From Halanaerobiales bacterium (GTDB lineage Bacteria > Bacillota > Halanaerobiia > Halanaerobiales > DTU029): a DNA stretch of 63,899 nucleotides. A model generated the notes under the pieces. That model made no database searches. It was given only the letters and a program-made list of their open reading frames with translations, and was not told where the DNA came from. The stretch covers positions 1 through 63,899 of the forward strand of contig JARRCS010000016.1 in NCBI GenBank assembly GCA_029981855.1. The letters are read 5' to 3'. This document shows positions 54,001 to 61,474 of this stretch, piece after piece. A program made the translations under genes and the position numbers. Within the stretch, counting starts at the first letter, position 1. Each line of letters starts with the position of its first letter.

Positions 54001-54401
54001 TGCTCATAGAGGAGATCTTTATCGGCCCTCGGTTTATAGTAAAAACCCTCCAGCCAGGCTCGGGAGACAATCTTGATTAGATTATGGTAACCACGGTTAT
54101 CTTTAGCCAGCAAAACCAGATGATACCTCTCCCGGGTATTTTTTTCAAAGCGGGAAGTAGGAGCTAGATAGACCTCACAGCCAATAACCGGTTTGATTCC
54201 GGCCTTCTTTGCCCGGTGATAAAAATCAACCATCCCGTATAAAACCCCGTGGTCTGTCATCCCGACAGCAGGCATCCCCAGGTTCCTGGCCTGATTTACC
54301 AGATCTTCAATCCGGATCGCCCCGTCCAGGAGGCTATACTCGGTATGGCAATGTAAGTGAACAAAGTTTTCCGGTAAAGCATTTTTTTTATCTTCAGTCA
54401 T
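51015..54401 (-). CDS. dnaE: DNA polymerase III alpha subunit
   Basis: 1128 residues, C-family replicative polymerase of the DnaE type. N-terminal PHP domain (FVHLHCHTEYSLLDGAIRI), palm with GRGSAAGSLVSYLLGIT and catalytic aspartates in PDIDIDFDEQRD, fingers and tandem HhH (GYGFNKSHSTAYALLAYQTA), and an OB domain near 985-1060 (ATLAGMVVEMKEHITKKNNQ). Followed by the export protein and mtrB; divergent from ytrH-ytrI, as in Bacillus where ytrHI neighbour dnaE. Confidence 0.97.
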   Translation of the reverse strand: MTEDKKNALPENFVHLHCHTEYSLLDGAIRIEDLVNQARNLGMPAVGMTDHGVLYGMVDFYHRAKKAGIKPVIGCEVYLAPTSRFEKNTRERYHLVLLAKDNRGYHNLIKIVSRAWLEGFYYKPRADKDLLYEHRKGLIALSACIQGEIPQLILQNKLQEAAEVAREYQAIFGHDNFFLELQDHNLPEEKKVNSRLIQLANRLSLPLVVTNDVHYLKQEEADLHDVLLALQTGKKLSDQDRMSFPNDQFYFKSQEEIYRLFPELRGAYENTLKIAEECEVKLDFNTFYLPDFPESKEGRSPAEMLRAKCKQGLKNKGLADDQEARERMEYELKIIEEMGYVSYFLIVWDFIDYAERNGIRVGPGRGSAAGSLVSYLLGITKINPLKYNLIFERFLNPERITMPDIDIDFDEQRDRIIEYVKRRYGKEKVAQIGTFGTMAARAAIRDVGRVIDLPLKKVDRIAKMVPGRPGITLEEALKTNKQLAEYYEQDPDVRKLIDYARGVEGLPRHISTHAAGVVIGPTDLSGIIPLQTQDKSIITQLPMNDLEELGLLKMDFLGLRNLTIIGKTLELIRERHNKEIDIDNIPLDDPKVYRLLQQGKTLGVFQMESHLFQDLNQKLKPDRFSDLIALLALGRPGPLGSNLVDQFIEARHGKREVEYLHPSLEPILKETFGLILYQEQVMEIASKLAGYTMGEADLLRRGMGKKKKELIANEREKFVQGAVARGIERAIANEIFDQMEYFSGYGFNKSHSTAYALLAYQTAYLKVNYPAEFMAALLSSVMNNLDKVGRYIRECKEMGIEVLPPDINLSDYEFKPVADDKIHFGMKAIKNVGESAIKAIIDEREKKPYKSLEDFIKRVNLSKVNIQVIESLIKAGAFSNFKEYRSQMLVKFEEIYEKVSSSHREHSTGQTSFFDLVDQEEAFYQDTINYPEIDELSLEERLAQEKEYLGIYLSAHPLDQYKEKIVYFTDSDSQRYKERQWATLAGMVVEMKEHITKKNNQMAFLTIEDWLGKIEVVVFPDLYSKVRDFLDPGAKLLIRGRVNEDNLLAENILSLDWPFLEIKLKEDFLTDLLKICQANRGDTPLFFKVSQAGNSYLILSSSRYWVARKEALKQDLINLVGEDGFRYY

Positions 54402-54409
54402 AAATATTT

Positions 54410-54451
54410 GGCTGTGGAAACCCTGGACTTTAGTCTAGGGAGGAAACAGCC
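54410..54451. repeat. Long imperfect palindrome upstream of dnaE
   Basis: GGCTGTGGAAACCCTGGACT pairs with AGTCTAGGGAGGAAACAGCC around TT, with few interruptions. Palindromes of the CCCTGGACTTTAGTC type occur at IS200/IS605 ends and as solitary repeats. It lies in the dnaE 5' leader. Confidence 0.6.
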
Positions 54452-54584
54452 TTCCTCCTTTATTAAAATATAAATTGACATCAACATAATTATAACACAT
54501 ATGTTCGCCGCAATAAAGGATGAGCAGCAGAAAAATGTCATAAATGCAATTTTGCCCACTTATAATATAATGAGGTGAAAGCTT

Positions 54585-54896
54585 ATGAACCGGATTATCC
54601 CTGTTTTTTTTATCGCCCTGGGTGTGGTTCTGGGTGGCTCCTTTATCGGTAGTATCGGTGGCGTCCTGATTCATCAGTCCCCTCTGAAAACCATGGCCGA
54701 TATAGCAGATGACCTGAAACTGTATGCCATTATCAGTGCTATCGGAGGAACCTTTACCAATCTGCGCCTGCTGGAAGGTGTCTTTTTTCAGGGAGAGCCC
54801 CTGATTATCTTTCAACAGTTTATTATCCTTTTGAGTGCCTTTCTGGGTGCCCAGTTAGGCTACTGGTTAATAATTGTCTTCTGCGGAGGTAAGTAA
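54585..54896 (+). CDS. ytrH: Sporulation membrane protein YtrH
   Basis: 103 residues with three hydrophobic segments (IPVFFIALGVVLGGSFIGSI; LYAIISAIGGTFTNL; FIILLSAFLGAQLGYWLIIV). Matches YtrH, a forespore-expressed membrane protein needed for efficient sporulation in Bacillus. Divergent from dnaE and followed by ytrI after a single base. Its presence supports a spore-forming ancestry. Confidence 0.85.
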   Translation: MNRIIPVFFIALGVVLGGSFIGSIGGVLIHQSPLKTMADIADDLKLYAIISAIGGTFTNLRLLEGVFFQGEPLIIFQQFIILLSAFLGAQLGYWLIIVFCGGK

Positions 54897-54897
54897 T

Positions 54898-55383
54898 TTG
54901 GCTACCCCCTTTTTTGTCTTTACCAGGAATGAGTTAATCTATCTCTTGGTCCTTTTCCTGCTAGGAATTATCATCGGAGCCACCCTGTTAAACCTCTTTC
55001 TTAGCCAGCAGGTCGACCGCTTAATCCTGGAAAAAAAAGATCTTGAGGTCAAGGTTAAAGAACAGGAAGACCAGATCAAACAGCTAGAAGAAAATAAATA
55101 TAAATATAATTACATCAGGAAATTAACCATTAACCTGGACACTGACGTAAATAAACACACCCAGCAGGTAATTAAAAATAAAATCCGGGATTTATTATCG
55201 GGTCTATTAGGGAAGGAGATCAAAAGTATAGACCCTCTCCTGTTATGGGATGTTATCAATGACCGGTATATTCCAGTTGAAGATAAAACCTTCCACCTCC
55301 ACTTAGAGATTATGGTAATCACCGAAGAACTTCAACTATATATTAAAGTAAAGAGTACCAAAAAGGGTGAAGAGCCGGAATAA
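54898..55383 (+). CDS. ytrI: YtrI-like sporulation membrane protein
   Basis: 161 residues. A single membrane helix (ELIYLLVLFLLGIIIGATLL) is followed by a coiled coil (DRLILEKKDLEVKVKEQEDQ) and a soluble domain. This plan and the position after ytrH match Bacillus YtrI. TTG at 54898 is chosen because GGAGG lies 8 bp upstream; an in-frame TTG at 54874 lies within ytrH and lacks an RBS. Confidence 0.7.
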   Translation: MATPFFVFTRNELIYLLVLFLLGIIIGATLLNLFLSQQVDRLILEKKDLEVKVKEQEDQIKQLEENKYKYNYIRKLTINLDTDVNKHTQQVIKNKIRDLLSGLLGKEIKSIDPLLLWDVINDRYIPVEDKTFHLHLEIMVITEELQLYIKVKSTKKGEEPE

Positions 55384-55542
55384 GCAGCCCGAGAAAAATA
55401 TGATTTCATCAAAATTATGATATTCTGTTAGAATAATAAACCGACCTTAGGCCATAATATTCAAAAATGTAAATGAGATACCTTTATATTAAAAGATTAT
55501 CATGGTATAATAAGAAGGAGTATATTGATAGGAGGTGTAGAT

Positions 55543-55764
55543 GTGAAAGAAGAGGTTGCAAAAATCATTAATAAAATCAGGCCAAGCCTGCAGGCTGACG
55601 GCGGAGATGTTGAACTGGTCGATGTTGATGAAGATGGTGTGGTCAAGGTAAAATTACTAGGTGCCTGCCACGGCTGTCCAATGTCAACCCTAACTGTTAA
55701 AAATGGTATAGAAAGAACCCTAAAAGAACATGTACCGGGAGTTAAAGAGGTAAGGCCAGTCTAA
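55543..55764 (+). CDS. NifU-like Fe-S scaffold domain protein
   Basis: 73 residues. The NifU C-terminal domain signature is complete: RPSLQADGGDVELVDVDEDG and the cluster-binding GACHGCPMSTLTVKNGIE (CXXC). A small Fe-S carrier or assembly scaffold, fitting the many Fe-S proteins nearby (AsrABC, radical SAM, DUF362). GTG at 55543 follows AGGAGG by 7 bp; the upstream TTG at 55525 overlaps this site. Confidence 0.93.
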   Translation: MKEEVAKIINKIRPSLQADGGDVELVDVDEDGVVKVKLLGACHGCPMSTLTVKNGIERTLKEHVPGVKEVRPV

Positions 55765-55780
55765 CACTATTCCGGAACTT

Positions 55781-55812
55781 AAAGCACCCTACTGATCAGG
55801 GTGCTTTTTTTC
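55781..55812. terminator. Bidirectional terminator NifU / YlbF
   Basis: 10-bp stem AAAGCACCCT / AGGGTGCTTT with a 7-base loop and flanking T on the plus strand, A on the other side. Its left arm includes the stop codon of the convergent YlbF gene. Confidence 0.88.
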
Positions 55813-56151
55813 TTCTTTTGGAATTCCAATCTCCAGATCGGAAAATAGAATCCGCTGAATATCATTAAGCAGTACACCTACCCGGTATTCAGCATCAAGG
55901 TAGCTTTTAATATTTTTGTTGAGCTCAACAATCTCCCTTAATTTATTAAATCTCTCCTTCTCTTCCTCAGTTACCTCCTGACCCGATAACTGTTTTGTCT
56001 GTAATTTCAACTGCTCTTTTTGAAAATCCAGCAGCATTTCCTTTGTTTTTTCATCATCCATAATCTTTTTGCGCAAAGTAGAATAAGTACGGTACTCATC
56101 GGAATCCTTAATCCCCCTGGCCAGACGGTGGGCCAAATCATAAACAGCCAT
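55789..56151 (-). CDS. YlbF/YmcA family protein
   Basis: 120 residues, all helical: MAVYDLAHRLARGIKDSDEY, then a long amphipathic central helix region and a Lys-rich tail. The YlbF/YmcA (Com_YlbF) family in Bacillus forms the RicAFT complex affecting RNA processing, competence, biofilm and sporulation. Lies 12 bp downstream of the phosphodiesterase gene. Confidence 0.85.
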   Translation of the reverse strand: MAVYDLAHRLARGIKDSDEYRTYSTLRKKIMDDEKTKEMLLDFQKEQLKLQTKQLSGQEVTEEEKERFNKLREIVELNKNIKSYLDAEYRVGVLLNDIQRILFSDLEIGIPKEEKKHPDQ

Positions 56152-56163
56152 ATTATCCCTCCT

Positions 56164-56646
56164 TCAATCAAACTCAATAATCTGGCTATTGATACCATTA
56201 TCTAGATCAATTATACCAAAAGAATAGTGGGGTTGTAAACGCCGGTCGGTGGGCGAACCGGGATTAAAATAGAGCTGGCCTTCTATCCTCTGGTTACAGG
56301 GTCTATGGGTATGACCGAAGATAATAATGTCCGCTTCGGGGAAGATATAGCCGAGTTTATCCATGATATGCCCCTTAAGGTTATGGCCATGGGTAACCCC
56401 AATTTTATAACCCTCCAGGTTAAGTTCAAGCCGTTCCGGAAGTTGTTTTTTCAGCTGATGAGAGTCAACATTTCCTGCCACTGCTTTAAGTGGAGCAATC
56501 TCCTGCAATCTCTCCAGTGTTTCCCGGTTGACGATATCACCGGCATGGATAATTAAATCTACATCTTTAAACCCTTCAATCACTCTCCCGGGCAGCTCTT
56601 TTGCTTTTGTAGGTATATGAGTATCGGCAAGGACGCCAATCTTCAT
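56164..56646 (-). CDS. Metallophosphoesterase (YfcE/MJ0936 type)
   Basis: 160 residues. Two-metal phosphoesterase motifs in order: GVLADTH, HAGDIV, AVAGNVD, THGHNLKG, FGHTHRPC. Family members hydrolyse phosphodiesters such as bis-pNPP in vitro; natural substrates are unclear. It follows the DUF362 gene after a hairpin-rich spacer. Confidence 0.92.
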   Translation of the reverse strand: MKIGVLADTHIPTKAKELPGRVIEGFKDVDLIIHAGDIVNRETLERLQEIAPLKAVAGNVDSHQLKKQLPERLELNLEGYKIGVTHGHNLKGHIMDKLGYIFPEADIIIFGHTHRPCNQRIEGQLYFNPGSPTDRRLQPHYSFGIIDLDNGINSQIIEFD

Positions 56647-56670
56647 CTCTCCACCTCATTTCCCTTCAGC

Positions 56671-56728
56671 GATAACTGCAAATAGATGTTGAAGAGATGT
56701 TTAAAATCGGAAACATCTATTTGTAGTA
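56671..56728 (-). repeat. Dispersed repeat, copy 3, with competing hairpins
   Basis: On the minus strand: ACAAATAGATGTTTCCG, then AAACATCTCTTC, then AACATCTATTTGCAGTT. The first block can pair with either the second (AGATGTTT/AAACATCT) or the third (AAATAGATGTT/AACATCTATTT). The first block includes the DUF362 stop codon. Confidence 0.6.
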
Positions 56729-57868
56729 GTTACCAAAAACTAATTTACCCAATAAAGGGCGCTTTATCTCGACAGCCTGATACTGACATAACTCCTGACA
56801 GCAGAAACACCTGATACAGTTTTCCAGAACCACCACAGGTTTCCCTTTTGCCATTTTAATAACACCTGCCGGACAGCACCTGTTACAATCACCACAACCA
56901 AGGCATTTTTGATGATTAAATACCGGTTTTGGTCTTAAAAACTTATCCAGCAGGTTACTAACAGGTGCGGGTAATTTCTGGTCAAGCAGATTGGATTTCT
57001 GTTCAATTACAGGGATCTTAACATCTCGATAAGGTATTAGTTTGTCCCCCACAATCTCCAGCTGCGTGCTTGCCAGCAACCCCCTCTCTCCGGCAGCTGC
57101 TATAACAGGCGCCTTACTTAAAGGAGTTATCCCTAAGAGAAGAGCGGAAACAACATCGAGAGCGACCGCTGATGGACTGGCTAGTAAATAACCGAACTCC
57201 CTGGGGCTTCCCCCCGAGGGGCCTTCACCCTCCATCCCGATAATTCCATCCATAATATTGAGGACGGGTTTAACACAGAAGGCAAGGTCGATTAGCATCT
57301 GGGAAAAAAGATCTATCCGCGGCATCTTCAAATGGTATTCTGCCTTCAAAAGACCGGGAATAGCACCGAAGAGATTCTTAACGGCCCCTGTAAACATCGT
57401 CAGTCCATGGGTTTTCAGTTTGGGGAGATTAATAATTACATCCGCCTCCCTGATAAACTTACCCAGTACAAAGGACTTGTTATACCTACCGCCGGCGAAG
57501 GGAACCCTCTCCTGACCGGTATTATAATTAAGCTCAGCACCTGTTTCAGCGGCAACTCTGGCTAAACCGCTTTTTTCATAGGCCCTTTTAAGGGCCTTAA
57601 CTGTGAAAGGCCCACCGGGGCTATCCCCGATAATAACCCTACCGCCCGCCTCCTGTACCAGCCTGGTAATAACCTTGACCAGGGCAGGAGCGGTGGTTAC
57701 CGCAGCCTCCGGTGGTTTGCCCATCAATAGATTTACCTTTAATAACACCCTCTGACCGGGCCTGACAAATTCTTTTACTCCGCCAAGTAAATCCAGTAAA
57801 ACTCTTACATCCCTATGTAATCTTTCCTCATTATAATCCTGTGACCGGATAATAGCTACTTTCTCCAT
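56717..57868 (-). CDS. DUF362 protein with C-terminal ferredoxin domain
   Basis: 383 residues. N-terminal DUF362 domain (GQRVLLKVNLLMGKPPEAAV, VIIGDSPGGPF, INLPKLKTHGLTMFTGAVKN, MDGIIGMEGEGPSGG) and a C-terminal two-cluster ferredoxin (CLGCGDCNRCCPAGV, CIRCFCCQELCQYQAV). A likely cytosolic Fe-S redox protein; the DUF362 domain has no settled function. The last codons (NYYK, stop) fall within the dispersed repeat, and a related sequence lies just upstream of the gene. Confidence 0.9.
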   Translation of the reverse strand: MEKVAIIRSQDYNEERLHRDVRVLLDLLGGVKEFVRPGQRVLLKVNLLMGKPPEAAVTTAPALVKVITRLVQEAGGRVIIGDSPGGPFTVKALKRAYEKSGLARVAAETGAELNYNTGQERVPFAGGRYNKSFVLGKFIREADVIINLPKLKTHGLTMFTGAVKNLFGAIPGLLKAEYHLKMPRIDLFSQMLIDLAFCVKPVLNIMDGIIGMEGEGPSGGSPREFGYLLASPSAVALDVVSALLLGITPLSKAPVIAAAGERGLLASTQLEIVGDKLIPYRDVKIPVIEQKSNLLDQKLPAPVSNLLDKFLRPKPVFNHQKCLGCGDCNRCCPAGVIKMAKGKPVVVLENCIRCFCCQELCQYQAVEIKRPLLGKLVFGNYYK

Positions 57869-57887
57869 CGTTTCCCCTTTTCTACTG

Positions 57888-57908
57888 AATCGGAAACATC
57901 TATATTGT
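57888..57908. repeat. Partial repeat upstream of the DUF362 gene
   Basis: AATCGGAAACATCTATATTGT matches 56705-56724 with one inserted base, so the DUF362 gene is flanked by direct repeats. Confidence 0.6.
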
Positions 57909-58008
57909 ATTATTAAAAAGAAATTTAGCTACTTCTAATTATAACATATAGAAAAAAGGGAAGAAAGAGCTCTCAGTCTTATTCCTTCTTATATTGCAAA
58001 TTAATGTC

Positions 58009-59370
58009 TCACAAGGCAAAGGTTCCTTTCTTACCCTTGACTACCTTTAGTATTTGCTCTTCATCACCAGTCTCAGCATTAATATAGATCAGGTAGGTCT
58101 CACCACCAATATTACCTCTAATCTCATAGGTTAAAACCTCCTTTAAACTGGCACGGGGAATAACAGCCAGCCGGATCTCCTCAATCTCATCAAGGGTATT
58201 ACCGGCCAGTTTTTTCACCTCTTCAGGGGTAATTTTGGGTCTCTCAACTTCTCTTTCGCGGTGTGACATTAGATAACTTAAGGCTTCAACTCCCAGTATC
58301 TGACCATTATCGAGGGCTACCTGAACATTAATAATATCGGGATAATAGATAATATCCTCCGGCTTATAAGCAAAGGAGATATAGGCAATATTCTCATTAA
58401 CTTCGGAGTAGGTTGGTTCCATATTAGGATAGCCATTTTTGGCCAGGAAATCTCTCGCCTTTTCAACCGCCTCTTTTTGATCTAACCTGGCATTTTTGAG
58501 AGAACGGTTATTTAAAAGATCCACCAGATAACCGCCCTTTTTAGAGATATCAACCGAGTAGACGCCCTCATTATCGCTCTTAACCTGGAAGTTATAGGAG
58601 GGGATCTTCCCATTGACAGAAGTACCTCCGGTAATAGATATATCCTTCTTATCCTGAAAATCTACTACCTCCCTGGCCTTTTCCCTGGCTCTTTCCCTGG
58701 AGATGGTACTCCCTTTAAGCCCCTTAGGTTTGGTTTCGGTTATATGGTCCGAGAAGGGGCCATCATAGATAAGGGTGGGATATTTCTCCAGTTCTGCTCT
58801 GATATCATCAAAACCATCCCTGATGGGTACGGGTCTCCGGTCATCCCGGCTCATCCTTTGTTTTGTCCCTCTTACAAGTTCAATCCAGTTTACATCCCCT
58901 GAAAAGATCTGACTCTCCAGTTCATGTAAGGATGCACTTATCTGGGCTGCATGCTGGCGTAATTCATTCAGTTTTTTCCGGTTATCTTCTGTTAGCACCC
59001 TTCCCTGAGCATTGTTTCTAGCCATTACATGGGCGTAATCACCTGCCTGGCTTAGAAACTTGGCCGTCCTATAAACGGTCTCTGCGGCCAGGGGCAGTCT
59101 GGTTAATTCCTGCTGGGCTATATTGGCATGGCTCCAGATATCGGTCAGAATCATAATATTCTGCCGGGGTGAGGTAGAAACAAGTGATTTTCCCAGTAGG
59201 ACCTGTAATTGCTCGATATGGTCAACCATCTCATAGAAGGCTTGCTGGTATTTATTTCCGAGATATACTTCTAACTGCTGCCTCTGCCTGTACTGGTCAT
59301 AACCCCAGTAACCGGCAAGTCCTACCACAATAAGTCCGATTAAGACCGGTATGATCCACTTTCTTTTAAT
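58009..59370 (-). CDS. ypeB: Germination protein YpeB (apparent ATT start)
   Basis: 453 residues from an ATT at 59370. An N-terminal membrane anchor (IIPVLIGLIVVGLAGYWGYD) is followed by a helical region and C-terminal PepSY-like repeats (ARDFLAKNGYPNMEPTYSE; PKITPEEVKKLAGNTLDEIE). YpeB partners the cortex hydrolase SleB in spores. The first standard in-frame start is a GTG at 59328, which would delete half of the anchor and has no RBS; GGGAGG lies 8 bp before the ATT, hence the choice. sleB is 24 bp upstream, the standard sleB-ypeB order. Confidence 0.85.
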   Translation of the reverse strand: MKRKWIIPVLIGLIVVGLAGYWGYDQYRQRQQLEVYLGNKYQQAFYEMVDHIEQLQVLLGKSLVSTSPRQNIMILTDIWSHANIAQQELTRLPLAAETVYRTAKFLSQAGDYAHVMARNNAQGRVLTEDNRKKLNELRQHAAQISASLHELESQIFSGDVNWIELVRGTKQRMSRDDRRPVPIRDGFDDIRAELEKYPTLIYDGPFSDHITETKPKGLKGSTISRERAREKAREVVDFQDKKDISITGGTSVNGKIPSYNFQVKSDNEGVYSVDISKKGGYLVDLLNNRSLKNARLDQKEAVEKARDFLAKNGYPNMEPTYSEVNENIAYISFAYKPEDIIYYPDIINVQVALDNGQILGVEALSYLMSHREREVERPKITPEEVKKLAGNTLDEIEEIRLAVIPRASLKEVLTYEIRGNIGGETYLIYINAETGDEEQILKVVKGKKGTFAL

Positions 59371-59394
59371 TTTAAAGACCTCCCTTTAATGAAA

Positions 59395-60099
59395 TTATAA
59401 TGCAAAGACATGGCTCCCGATTCTTCTTACAATCCGGCGGGACCAGATCCATCTGCTAACAGGTTTGGAGGGATTCCAGAAAAATAATGCTCCATGGGTA
59501 GGGTCCCAGCCATTAAGGGCCGATCTTGCTGCCCTGATATTTTCCTGATTCGGGGGTAGATTAAACTGGCCGTTAGCAACCGATTCAAAGGCCAGCGGTT
59601 GATAAATAACCCCGCTGATTGAATTGGGAAAGGATGGGCTTTCAACCCGGTTGAGTAAAACCGCCGCTACAGCCACCTGTCCCTCAAAGGGTTCACCCCT
59701 GGCCTCGGCATGAACTAACCGGGCGATCAGCTCTACATTATCACTTCTATTAACCGGTGCAGCGGCTACCATGCGGGTTCTGGGCGTAGTCACACCTCTG
59801 TAACCCAGGGCTGCCCAGGTCTCCGGACCTACTACTCCGTCAACCCGGAGCCGGTTTTTCCGCTGAAAATCCCTTACTGCTAATGTTGTTTTAGTACCGT
59901 AGATTCCATCAATCCTGCCATCATAATATCCCCACTGCTGTAATTTCCACTGGAGTAACCTGACATCTCTCCCTCTAGCACCCCAGTAAAGGGTGGGACG
60001 GGCTGCATAGCTTTCCGGGATATAGAAAACTGTTAATGCTATGATTAAGAGAGTCAAAGAAATTAAAATCAGCAGATTAACTGTCTTTCTACTCATCAT
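59395..60099 (-). CDS. sleB: Spore cortex-lytic enzyme SleB
   Basis: 234 residues. Signal/anchor segment (LLILISLTLLIIALTVFYI), peptidoglycan-binding domain (VRLLQWKLQQWGYYDGRIDG, DGVVGPETWAALG), and a C-terminal hydrolase-2 domain (LIARLVHAEARGEPFEGQVA with the catalytic Glu, AALFFWNP-like ALFFWNPSK). A lytic transglycosylase that degrades spore cortex during germination. Forms an operon with ypeB. Confidence 0.94.
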   Translation of the reverse strand: MMSRKTVNLLILISLTLLIIALTVFYIPESYAARPTLYWGARGRDVRLLQWKLQQWGYYDGRIDGIYGTKTTLAVRDFQRKNRLRVDGVVGPETWAALGYRGVTTPRTRMVAAAPVNRSDNVELIARLVHAEARGEPFEGQVAVAAVLLNRVESPSFPNSISGVIYQPLAFESVANGQFNLPPNQENIRAARSALNGWDPTHGALFFWNPSKPVSRWIWSRRIVRRIGSHVFAL

Positions 60100-60256
60100 C
60101 TAACCCCTTTCAGGTATTTATTTCTCTCCATATATATCTTGCCTCAAATTACCCGGGTTTTATTCCTTTTTTTTTTACTTTGAAGATAGCAGTTCAGCTA
60201 TTTTCATGTTTTTATTGTTACTCGTAGATTATGGATATTTATAGGGAAAAAAGAAT

Positions 60257-60292
60257 AAAAAAAAAGAGCCGACCCTTTATCCAGGTCAGCCC
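60257..60292 (-). terminator. Terminator after the DUF523 gene
   Basis: Minus-strand stem GGGCTGACC / GGTCGGCTC (one U-G pair) with a short loop, followed by nine or more T. Confidence 0.82.
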
Positions 60293-60293
60293 T

Positions 60294-60761
60294 TTAATTT
60301 AATCTATCTTTAATTTTCTCAAGGTCCTCCTCCGAGTAGACCGTTACACCTTTCTTCTTTAAAAAGGCGGCCCCTACTCCGGTACCCGGTTTTAAGGTAC
60401 CGTTAAACTCCCCGGTATAGATTTTTCTAACACCGCAGCTGGGGCTTTTCTCCTTCAGGATAGCAAAATCAATCTCATCTAGATTAATACCTTTAAGCAT
60501 TTCCTGACAGCCTTTAAGGAAATTCTCGGTTACATCTTCGCCTTTTATGTTCATAACCCTGGCCTTTTGGGCCAGGACATCAAACCCATCACCATCAATA
60601 ATCTCAGCAGGGGGTCTGGGAATGGGAAGCCCCCCTGCTACCTCAGGGCAGACCTGTCTTATATCCTGCCCCTGCAGCAAATCCAGAAGAGTAGTGACTT
60701 CATTATTTCCCCCGTTATACTTACAGTTAGAACCTAGCAGACAGGCACTGACCAGTATCAT
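60294..60761 (-). CDS. DUF523 family protein
   Basis: 155 residues with the DUF523 signature ILVSACLLGSNCKYNGGNN, VCPEVAGGLPIPRPPAEI, and LKEKSPSCGVRKIYTG. Conserved cysteines in these blocks suggest metal or Fe-S binding. Function not established. It starts 4 bp after the zinc-ribbon gene, an operon pair. Confidence 0.9.
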   Translation of the reverse strand: MILVSACLLGSNCKYNGGNNEVTTLLDLLQGQDIRQVCPEVAGGLPIPRPPAEIIDGDGFDVLAQKARVMNIKGEDVTENFLKGCQEMLKGINLDEIDFAILKEKSPSCGVRKIYTGEFNGTLKPGTGVGAAFLKKKGVTVYSEEDLEKIKDRLN

Positions 60762-60765
60762 TTAC

Positions 60766-61026
60766 TTAAGAAACCTTCTTGTCTTTACTGGCAGCAACCT
60801 CTTTCTTGCTGCTGTCCTCTTTCTTATCTGCTCCATTAATTGTATTGCTTGCTGATCTATTATCGGTGGAATAAAATCCGGAACCCTTGAAGATTATCCC
60901 CGGTGCACCGATAATTCTCCTTACCGAACCCTTGCAGTCAGGGCATTCTTCCAGTGGCTTATCGCTGATCTTTTGAAACCTCTCAAAACGGCCACAGTTT
61001 TCGCATTCATAGAGATATGTGGGCAT
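60766..61026 (-). CDS. FmdB-type zinc-ribbon protein
   Basis: 86 residues. PTYLYECENCGRFERFQKIS and LEECPDCKGSVRRIIGAPGIIFKGSGFY are the classic FmdB/CxxC_CxxC_SSSS putative regulatory pattern. Zinc-binding; role unclear (named after a formamidase gene regulator). Lys/Ser-rich tail. Confidence 0.9.
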   Translation of the reverse strand: MPTYLYECENCGRFERFQKISDKPLEECPDCKGSVRRIIGAPGIIFKGSGFYSTDNRSASNTINGADKKEDSSKKEVAASKDKKVS

Positions 61027-61198
61027 TTTTCCTCAGTCCTTTCTTTTGTAATGATTATGGTCGAAGGCCAGTTTATTCTTTTCCTGCAAATCTATAGCAA
61101 TTTATAACCTTTTCCAGGGACCGAGAAATTAATACCATGGTTATACTGCCGGGGTCCCAAATATATTTTATATGAAATATTTTATTTTTGTCAAGTAT

Positions 61199-61474
61199 CT
61201 ATGCTTCCGTCTTTGTTCTGGTATGGCCCCAGTAGTTATAAAATTCGATAAAGATAAATAGGCCCAGTAGAACCCATTCCCTGATCAAGGCAAAAAAGAT
61301 ACTACCGGCTATTCCTGTTATAATAATGACCAGTAGATTCATTTTTTTACTCTTTTTCATTCTGATAACCTGCCAGGGAATGAGTCCGAGCCCTACAAAG
61401 ACCCCGGTTTCAACTTTAAAGTATAAGCCGGCAATCCCGATAATGATAAAAAAGATTAGCAGAAATAGATTCAT
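61199..61474 (-). CDS. Small membrane protein, unknown
   Basis: 91 residues with three hydrophobic segments (MNLFLLIFFIIIGIAGLYFK; LLVIIITGIAGSIFFALI; WVLLGLFIFIEFYNYWG). ATG at 61474 follows GGAGAGGAG and overlaps the methyltransferase stop (ATGA). The open frame runs back to 61567, but that part is out-of-frame methyltransferase sequence. No family recognised. Confidence 0.65.
   Translation of the reverse strand: MNLFLLIFFIIIGIAGLYFKVETGVFVGLGLIPWQVIRMKKSKKMNLLVIIITGIAGSIFFALIREWVLLGLFIFIEFYNYWGHTRTKTEA

Noticed and set aside
54435-54815. 126-codon minus-strand ORF antisense to ytrH
   Set aside because: YtrH on the other strand is recognisable and correctly placed; this frame has no features.
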